Shown one piece after another: positions 56,916 to 64,000 of a stretch of 64,000 bases of DNA. Position 1 is the stretch's first letter. Each line of letters starts with the position of its first letter. Below the pieces are notes generated by a model. The model saw only the letters and a list, made by a program, of their open reading frames with translations. It was not told where the DNA came from and searched no databases. The stretch is from Ridgeia piscesae (Eukaryota; Annelida; Polychaeta; Sabellida; Siboglinidae). Both the position numbers and the translations under genes were made by a program. The stretch is taken from NCBI GenBank assembly GCA_025642075.2, contig JAODUO010001060.1:1-64000 (forward strand), given 5' to 3'.

Positions 56916-57758
56916 GGTGTAGGTATCGGTGGATATGGCAACCACTTTATCGTACTTCCTAGGCAAACCCGAGAAAATGGCGTCGCGAAAGGTCGCCTTC
57001 CGAGATGATTGACAGCTGGACAATGTCAAACGGTGATTGGCCAGTGGCCCGCCGACTTCCATGCACGTGATCGCCGGGCGGCTGAATCAATACACTCGGT
57101 GTATTGGAGACTGGTCTGTCCAATCAGTACATAAATAAAGGAATTTCTGTCGGCTTATTTTTTTCGAAAGACATCGTATTTTAGTGGAATGCTTGTTGGG
57201 ATGTCAATTACGGAAACATATTGCAGATGTATTTTGTTTCATAAGCTTGGGGCCCCCGGGTCTCGGTTTGTGACAAAAGCGCTTATTATAAATTATAGTT
57301 TCCTATATAAATAATAATAGCTTATTTCACTCCCTTTGGGCAATCGTAGAGATTAAAATGGGTACATAAAACAGGCAAAGTATATTTGTTAAAATAGATT
57401 CATTAGCGTAAATAGAAATTATAATATAGAGAATATACGATATGTATCTATAAAACTAATTAAAATAATTTAAGACATTAAAACATATTTTATGTTAAAA
57501 TGTTACGCCGTCAAGTCAATGTATTTGACTAAACTTATTAAACAATAATAAATAGTTTAAAACATTAAAATAAATAGATCTAATAAAATAAATTAAGGCT
57601 TTACAATATTTTACACATATCCATATCAGCATGCACGAAAGTTTGTTATGTCACTGTGAGTTCTTTTGGTTGAACAGACACCAGTTAATGAAACAGTTCA
57701 TGGTCCACATCACATCACTGCGCACGTCTTTGTTTCAGAGAAGTCAGCTGTGCATTCG
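56916..57758. other. Gene B upstream region and AT-rich spacer
   Basis: The 200 bp upstream of gene B is GC-richer, with CCAAT on both strands (near 57035 and 57120) and a short palindrome AATACACTCGGTGTATT (57090-57106), compatible with a promoter. From about 57290 the sequence is AT-rich without coding signal. Confidence 0.45.
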
Positions 57759-58240
57759 CTAATGCTTCGATATAGGGAGTCTTCGGGTATATGATGTTCG
57801 TATAGCACGTCTTTGTACACGCTCCATATCAGTTTGGAGACCCAGTGTGAGTGAGCTCGACCATGCTGGACATGCGTATTCAAGAGTTGACCGGACCACC
57901 GTTGTATATACCGTCAGAAGGTCTTCAGCGGGAATGCCTGATCGTTTGAGTTGTAGCAGTAAAAACAGCCTCTTGCCTGCTTTTCGTGTTATTTCATCAA
58001 CGTGTACGTCCCAGGTCAGGTTGCTGGTGATGGTAATGCCAAGTATCTTCGCCTCGGTTACTCGCTGAGTGTCTGTTCCGTCGATGCGTATGGTTGGGAA
58101 GTTTGTCCTTGTTTTAGAGAAATCAATAACAAGCTCTTTTGTCTTACGTGCGTTGTTGATTTTCATGTCATTTTGGATTGTCCACAGACACGCTGCATCG
58201 GCTGCTTCCTGGAGATTTGGCGCTTGGGAGTCTGATCCAA
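57759..58240 (-). mobile_element. LINE ORF2 C-terminal fragment (CR1-like)
   Basis: The minus-strand frame has KTKELVIDFSKT, VTEAKILGITITSNLTWDVH, RSTLEYACPAWSSSL and MERVQRRAIR. These are the region after the reverse transcriptase palm and the thumb/tail of CR1/Jockey-type LINEs. Truncated at both sides; a stop lies at 57759. Confidence 0.9.
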
Positions 58241-58599
58241 TATAATCGATGCACGTGTCATATATAGTATGTATACGGACGGATTGGCAGTATATGCAGC
58301 GTACTAGTTTTTTTAATGGGACCAGTGAGAGGATAACCCGCCCTATTAGTCATGCTACACGGATACACTGAAGTTATGCCGGTAAAATATTTTCAGCAGC
58401 AACACCTTCCAGCAGTCCGTCTTCCCCGAGGTGATGACCCAAAACTGGGCGCAGTGAGTTGTCGGTATTTATTGCAAAACAACGTTAATTGACGCAATGT
58501 TTCCTCACTGCATTTATCCAGAGGGACACAAAATCAAGCGTGTGTGTATAATAATAATTCATAATTGGTACCGCTCCACCAGTACGTGTTTTCATATTA

Positions 58600-59820
58600 T
58601 GTATTCACGTGTTCTGCCTGTTGTCACGAGTTTGACACGTACTGGGTCAGAACTGGCACGGTTTCACTGGCACGTGTCTTCACGTGAATTCACGTGTACG
58701 TTCACGTGTGACTCGGGGAAACTGGTACGGTTCTAGCGGTACGCGTATTCACGCGAATTCACGTGTTCATTCACGTGTCTATCTGGGGAAACTGGTACGG
58801 TTCTAGTGGTACGAGTATTACGCGAATTCTCGTGTTCATTCACGTGTCTGACTGGGGAAACTGGTACGGTTCTAGCGGTACGAGTATTCACGCGAATTCA
58901 CGTGTTCATTACGGTTCTAGCGGTACGAGTATTCACGCGAATTCACGTGTTCATTCACGTGTTCATTACGTGTTCATTCACGTGTTCATTCACGTGTTCA
59001 TTCACGTGTTCATTCACGTGTTCATTCACGTGTTCATTCACGTGTTCATTCACGTGTTCATTCACGTGTTCATTCACGTGTTCATTCACGTGTTCATTCA
59101 CGTGTTCATTCACGTGTTCATTCACGTGTTCATTCACGTGTTCATTCACGTGTGTTACTGGGGAAACTGGTACGGTTCCAGCGGTACGAGTATTCACGCG
59201 AATTCACGTGTTCATTCACGTGTGTTACTGGGGAAACTGGTACGGTTCAGCGGTAACGTGTTCATTCACGTGTGTTACTGGGGAAACTGGTACGGTTCTA
59301 GTGGTACGAGTATTCACGTGTTCATTCACGTGTTCATTCACGTGTGTGACTGGGGAAACTAGTACGGTTCCAGCGGTACGAGTATTCACGCGAATTCACG
59401 TGTTCATTCACGTGTGTTACTGGGGAAACTGGTACGGTTCCAGCGGTACGAGTATTCACGCGAATTCACTCACGTGTGTTACTGGGGAAACTGGTACGGT
59501 TCTAGTGGTACGAGTATTCACGCGAATTCACGTGTTCATCCACGTGTTCATTCACGTGTGTTACTGGGGAAACTGGTACGGTTCTAGCGGTACGAGTATT
59601 CACGCGAATTCATGTGTGTGACAAGGGAAATTGGTACGGTTCTTGGGGAACGAATATTCACGTGAATTCACGTATTCATCCACGTGTGTCACTGGGGAAA
59701 CTTGTACGGTTCTAGGGGAACGAGTAGTCACGTGATTTCACGTATCCCTTCACGTGTGTCATTGGGGAAACTTGTACGGTTCTAGGGGAACGAGTAGTCA
59801 CGCGAATTCACGTCTTTGCC
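58600..59820. repeat. Minisatellite with more than 40 CACGTG cores
   Basis: Two repeat scales are present. A 70-bp unit reads GGGGAAACTGGTACGGTTCT, AGCGGTACGAGTATTCACGC, GAATTCACGTGTTCATT. Inside it a 12-bp unit, CACGTGTTCATT, is amplified about 16 times at 58960-59155. About 43 CACGTG palindromes were counted by eye. Open frames rich in Ser-Phe-Thr-Cys or His-Val-Phe are artefacts. No gene start is seen immediately beside it. Confidence 0.95.
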
Positions 59821-59889
59821 GCGAGAGCAGATGTAGAAGTATACAATGTCAATATGAAACGACATTATGACTCGAAACGTAAGAACCAT

Positions 59890-61560
59890 TTTATAATAAT
59901 AATAATAATAATAATAATGACTTCTTATGCGCCAATATCCTCGAAGATCAAGCTCAGAGGCGCGGCATAACCAAGGGGTTAAGCAATTGCGTAAACGTAG
60001 AACAGTGCGTGAGTCGTTGATGGATGGACGAAGGTTCTAGGAACCTAAGGAGGGTATAGGCAGCATTAAAGAGATATGTTTTTAGACGTCGGCGGAAAGA
60101 AACTATATTACCTTACGAGAAAGCTCGGGTCCCAGCTTTCGTATTAACCCGAGGGATGTAAAGTGGGTTACTACTGGTTGAGCGTAGCTCTCTGGAATTC
60201 CTTGCTGGAGTTAGCATTGAGTTTAGATATGTTGGTTGTTTAGATGCGAGTGCTTGATAGGATATTGTGCAAATCGTGAAAATAATGCGATAGTGCACAG
60301 GGAGCCAGTGCAATGATTTTAGAAGCAGCACCGAGCTAGAAAAACGAGGAGAACGCGTAACTACCCTTGCCAAGCAGTTCTGGACACGTTGAAGTCTTGC
60401 AATATCCTTGTTCGCAGTATTGTAAAGGAGGGAATTGCAGTAGTCAAGTCTGCTGCTTACTAGAGCTGTCGCGATGGTTTTAGCAACAGAAAGTGATAAA
60501 AATCTACGAATACGACGAAGATCACGGATATGGTAGAAACAGCAACGGCATGTTTTTGATGTGCTGTTTGAAATTGAAGCTTTCGTCAAAATTAACTCCG
60601 AGATTTGTAACTGAGGGGGCTGGTGTTACACTCTGATTTAGGATATGTGTGTAGTCAACGAAATGTAGATGTGGGTGTCATCGGCATAAAGGTGATGATC
60701 CAAGTTGTGACCTTGGATAACAGAGCTTAACGGTATAAAGTGAAAAGCAAAGGCCCCAAAACAGAACCCTGTTGGACACCACATGACGTGGGCAACATGT
60801 ATGAAAAGCAGTTGCCTATTTTAATGGCTTGCTGTCTGTCAGTAAGATATGAAGTAAACCAGCTCAGGACTGTGCCAGATATGCCGTACCATGTTGATAG
60901 ACGTGTAATGAGAATATTGTGGTCGATGGTGTCGAAAGCGGCGGATAGGTCAAGCAGGGTCAGGGCGGTAACTTTTCCATTGTCGATGTTGAGGTTAATG
61001 TCATTGTGTACTTTTAAAAGAGCAGTTTCTGTAGAATGAAATTCTTTATATGCAGACTGCGACACATTGGATAGACCATAATTTTTTTGTAGATGTGAGA
61101 TCTGAGACGATTAGCTATACAACCTTTTCAAGTATGTTTGAGATGAAGCTTAGTTTGGAAATAGGTCTGTAGCTGTTTAATTCTTCTTTAGGCATAGTTG
61201 GTTTCTTAAGAACTGGATTAACATGGGCACATTTAAAATCGTCAGGGAAAACGCCGCAGCATAATGATGCATTTATGATATGTCTGTTATTGGTTTAATT
61301 AATACGTCAAGGCATGCATTCAGTAGTATGGTGGGGATTGGATCAAGGTCACAGGAATTTACTTGGGGATTACATGATTATTTTTCTCACTTCAGTAGTT
61401 GTAGCTGGTTCAAACGATTCAAGTTGAACATTTAGTTGTGGAGAGTCTGCATGAACCGTGTCCGGAGTATGACCTATGAAAGTTGATTGTATAACGCTAA
61501 TTTTGTCTTTAAAATGACTCGAAAGAGTTACACAATGACTTGATTGATGCATGATTTGGT
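59890..61560 (-). mobile_element. L2/CR1-like LINE, 5' truncated and frameshifted
   Basis: Minus-strand frames carry reverse transcriptase blocks in order: SAYKEFHSTETALLKVHNDI, LLDLSAAFDTIDHNIL (catalytic palm block A), GVQQGSVLGPLLFTLY, then SSRLDYCNSLLYNT, RLQRVQNCLARVV and SLHWLPVHYRI. These lie in different frames, so the copy is dead. The 3' side ends in an ATT-type microsatellite (59891-59919), a usual L2-like tail. Confidence 0.92.
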
Positions 61561-61804
61561 AGAGAAGGAGCAGGCCGTCTGTGCAAGATTTTATTGATGC
61601 ATTCTCGGTTGCATAGATGACATAGCCGTGTATAGCGTGATCTGTCTAAGGATGAACGAGATTTACGCCACACGTTCCAAATAACGACGGCGCTGTTTAG
61701 ATTTGATTATTCCCGGGGTCATCCAGGGAGCTGGCGGTTTTTGCGACACAGATTTAGTTTTAATGGGTGCATGTTTGTCAAGCAATGTTTTAAGTATTTG
61801 ATTT

Positions 61805-64000
61805 TAACAAGATTTAACAAGATTGCCACCTAGAGATTCAACTCTAGATGGCAGGTGGACTAGGAAGCCATTTGGCTTATCGAGAGTCCAATCTATCGAT
61901 CTAAGTATACCCCGCCCGTCTTAGGTATATGTCGATTTAATTTTTAAATATATTAACACTACTAGCACCTACACAATTAGCTGATAATCTGTTCCATTCG
62001 TTTACTGTTCTTTGTGAAAATGAAAATTTTCTAATATCTAGTCTACACTGCTTCTTTGCTAATTTCAATCCATGTCCTCTAATCCTTCTCTCTTCCTTGA
62101 CTGTGAAAAAAATATTTCTGTCAATATTTTCATATCCATTCAATATTTTAAACACCTCAATCTGATCTCCTCTCAATCTTCTGCTTTCTAGTGTTGTTAA
62201 ACCACATTATTTTAGACGCATTTCATAACTAATATTCCCGAGTTTTGGTATCATTTTGGTTGCTCTCCTTTGTACTCTTTCTAGCATATCAATATCCTTC
62301 TTGCGATATGACCTCCATGCTTGTATACAATATTCTAAGTGAGGCCTAACTATTGTTTTATACAGCGGTATTATTAGTTCTTTTTCTTTGTACACTATAT
62401 TTCGCCTAATTTATCCAAGAATTTGGTTTCCCTTCGCTGCTGCAATTCCACACTGCTCTGATACCTTCATGTCAGCACTAATAGTTAACCCATTCATTCC
62501 CATGTCCCGTGTAAAGGCACTTACACTTTCCAAAATTAAACAGCATTTGCCACTTCTCAGACCATTCTATCAACTTATTAAGATCATCTTGTAAATGATG
62601 TCTATCTGCATCACTTTAAATTTTCCTAAACACTTTTGTGTCGTCCGCAAACTTCAACACCTTGCTTGTTATGTCATCATCCAAATCATTGATATATATT
62701 AAGAATAAAATAGGTCCCAGTACTGATCCCTGCGGTACTCCACTCAAAACCGATTTCCAGTTTGAAACCTCCCCATCAACTACTACTCTTTGTCTTCTAT
62801 CATAAGCCATTTTTCTATCCAGTTGATCATTCCATTTCCTATGCCATGGGCCTTTAGTTTGGTGTGGCACTTTGTCAAAGGCTTTTTAAAAATCTAAGTA
62901 GATTATATCTACTGGTGATCCCTCATCTACCCACTTTGTGACATCTTCCAAAAAACATAACATTTGTTAAGCATGGCCTCGCTTTTAAAAACCCATGTTG
63001 AGATGGGTTTATCAATTTATTTTTAACAAGAAAATCAACCAGGTGATCTTTAATTAGTCTTTCTAATAGTTTGCAAATCACCGATGTTAAATTCACTGGT
63101 CTGTAGTTCTCTGACTTGTTTCTCGAACCTCTTTTAAATAATGGTATAATGTTTGCTTCTTTCCATTCTAACGGAACTATTCCCTCCTCTAATGACAAAT
63201 TGAACACTGTTGCAAGCGGTATGCTGATTTGTTCTACAATTTCCAATAGTAATTTGGGAGGAATCCCATCCACTCCAGGTGATTTATTATCCTTCATATC
63301 TCTTATTTTCATAGCTACCATTGTTGGGGTTACAATTAGTTGTCCTAAATAGTCAAACTCTCTCCTTCGAACTTAGTCTCAAGTACTGGTAATATACTAA
63401 TATCTTCCCTGGTAAACACCGAACTAAAGAATCCCTCTGTTATTATGTTTCCATCACTACCTTCTAGAGCACCGACCTCTTGCTGTCATGTTTTATATTA
63501 AAAGCAATTTTTTGTTCGTAGCTTCTCTTTGAATTTCTAATTTCAGCTGTAGCTTGATTAAGTGCTTCTTTATAAATGCTAGTCTTCTTCACTTCCGGTA
63601 TGTCTATATGTCTTCCACATCATTTGCTTGTACTTGATTTTTCTAATGGCTTCCTTCGATAAGTGTTTCTTCTTTGACCGTTTCCCCTGTTTTTTCAAGG
63701 GGACAAATTTGTCAACAACGCAGTCAATTTCACTCTTTAAAATATTCCAGCATTCTGTTGCTGTCTTATTCTTCAGTGTGTTATTCCAGTCTATCTTTGC
63801 TAAATATTCCCTCATGTCCTTATATCTTCCTTTGTGAAATTTTTTCCTGTACCTTATTTTTCTATTCCGTTCTCCCTTTACACCCCAGTGGCTCACATAT
63901 CTTGACATTATCAACAAATTCCTTCTGTGAGCTCAATACTATGTCTAACACGTTCTCGCCCCTGGTTGCTTCTAACACATGTTGAGAAAGGAAACTATCT
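61805..64000 (-). mobile_element. CR1/Jockey-like LINE, cut by the window edge
   Basis: Minus-strand blocks in order from 63.9 kb: the pre-RT linker (KKHLSKEAIRKIKYKQMMWK), NKSPGVDGIPPKLL, ENYRPVNLTSVICKLLERLI, SGVPQGSVLGPILFLIYIND, FADDTKVF (catalytic Asp pair), RPHLEYCIQAW, LERVQRRATKMI, and a tail shared with 17713-17970. Several stops and frame changes interrupt it. The AATCTTGTTA-type tail lies at about 61805-61825. The endonuclease part would lie outside the window. Confidence 0.93.

Noticed and set aside
58763..59621. SFTC and FIHV repeat frames
   Set aside because: Translations of the 12-bp CACGTGTTCATT unit.

Overview
The window is animal nuclear DNA: genes are split by many GT-AG introns, mini- and microsatellites are abundant, and there are LINE and MITE remnants but no bacterial operons. 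The proteins resemble their vertebrate homologues and the LINEs are of CR1/L2/Jockey style. A marine invertebrate would fit, but the species cannot be fixed from this sequence.

Layout. (1) A PRUNE-family DHH exopolyphosphatase lies on the minus strand. Seven exons were placed (16955 down to 10498), and a candidate terminal exon lies at 1448-1236. Its introns hold an 81-bp satellite (42 units), a 43-bp satellite (36 units), a 32-bp satellite and a chain of tetranucleotide arrays. (2) From about 17 to 22.6 kb is the divergent intergenic region, with two near-identical inverted copies of a ~100-bp sequence. (3) A complete Golgi alpha-mannosidase II gene occupies 22637-48040 on the plus strand. 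All 22 exons join in frame into 1151 codons, with the transmembrane anchor, stem, zinc ligands, nucleophile and acid/base residue visible. (4) Downstream is a 31/62-bp satellite (49.3-50.5 kb). (5) At 51.4-57 kb two small genes encoding related single-pass membrane peptides converge, with poly(A) signals for both strands within about 75 bp. (6) At 57.7-64 kb are LINE fragments and an array with more than 40 CACGTG E-box cores.

The most unusual theme is that several tandem arrays begin at, and include, exon-intron junctions. The 38-bp array of mannosidase intron 14 is built from the exon 14 splice donor and should present close to 200 decoy donors. The array before exon 10 repeats the exon 10 acceptor together with the first coding bases. 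The array before exon 20 repeats the acceptor, and the 81-bp array repeats the acceptor of the candidate last PRUNE exon. A second theme is the PRUNE C-terminal extension, which carries four copies of an amphipathic motif resembling PKA-anchoring (AKAP) helices.

The mannosidase would act in N-glycan trimming in the Golgi and the PRUNE protein in cytosolic phosphate/nucleotide chemistry. Nothing in the sequence links the two functionally beyond their head-to-head arrangement.
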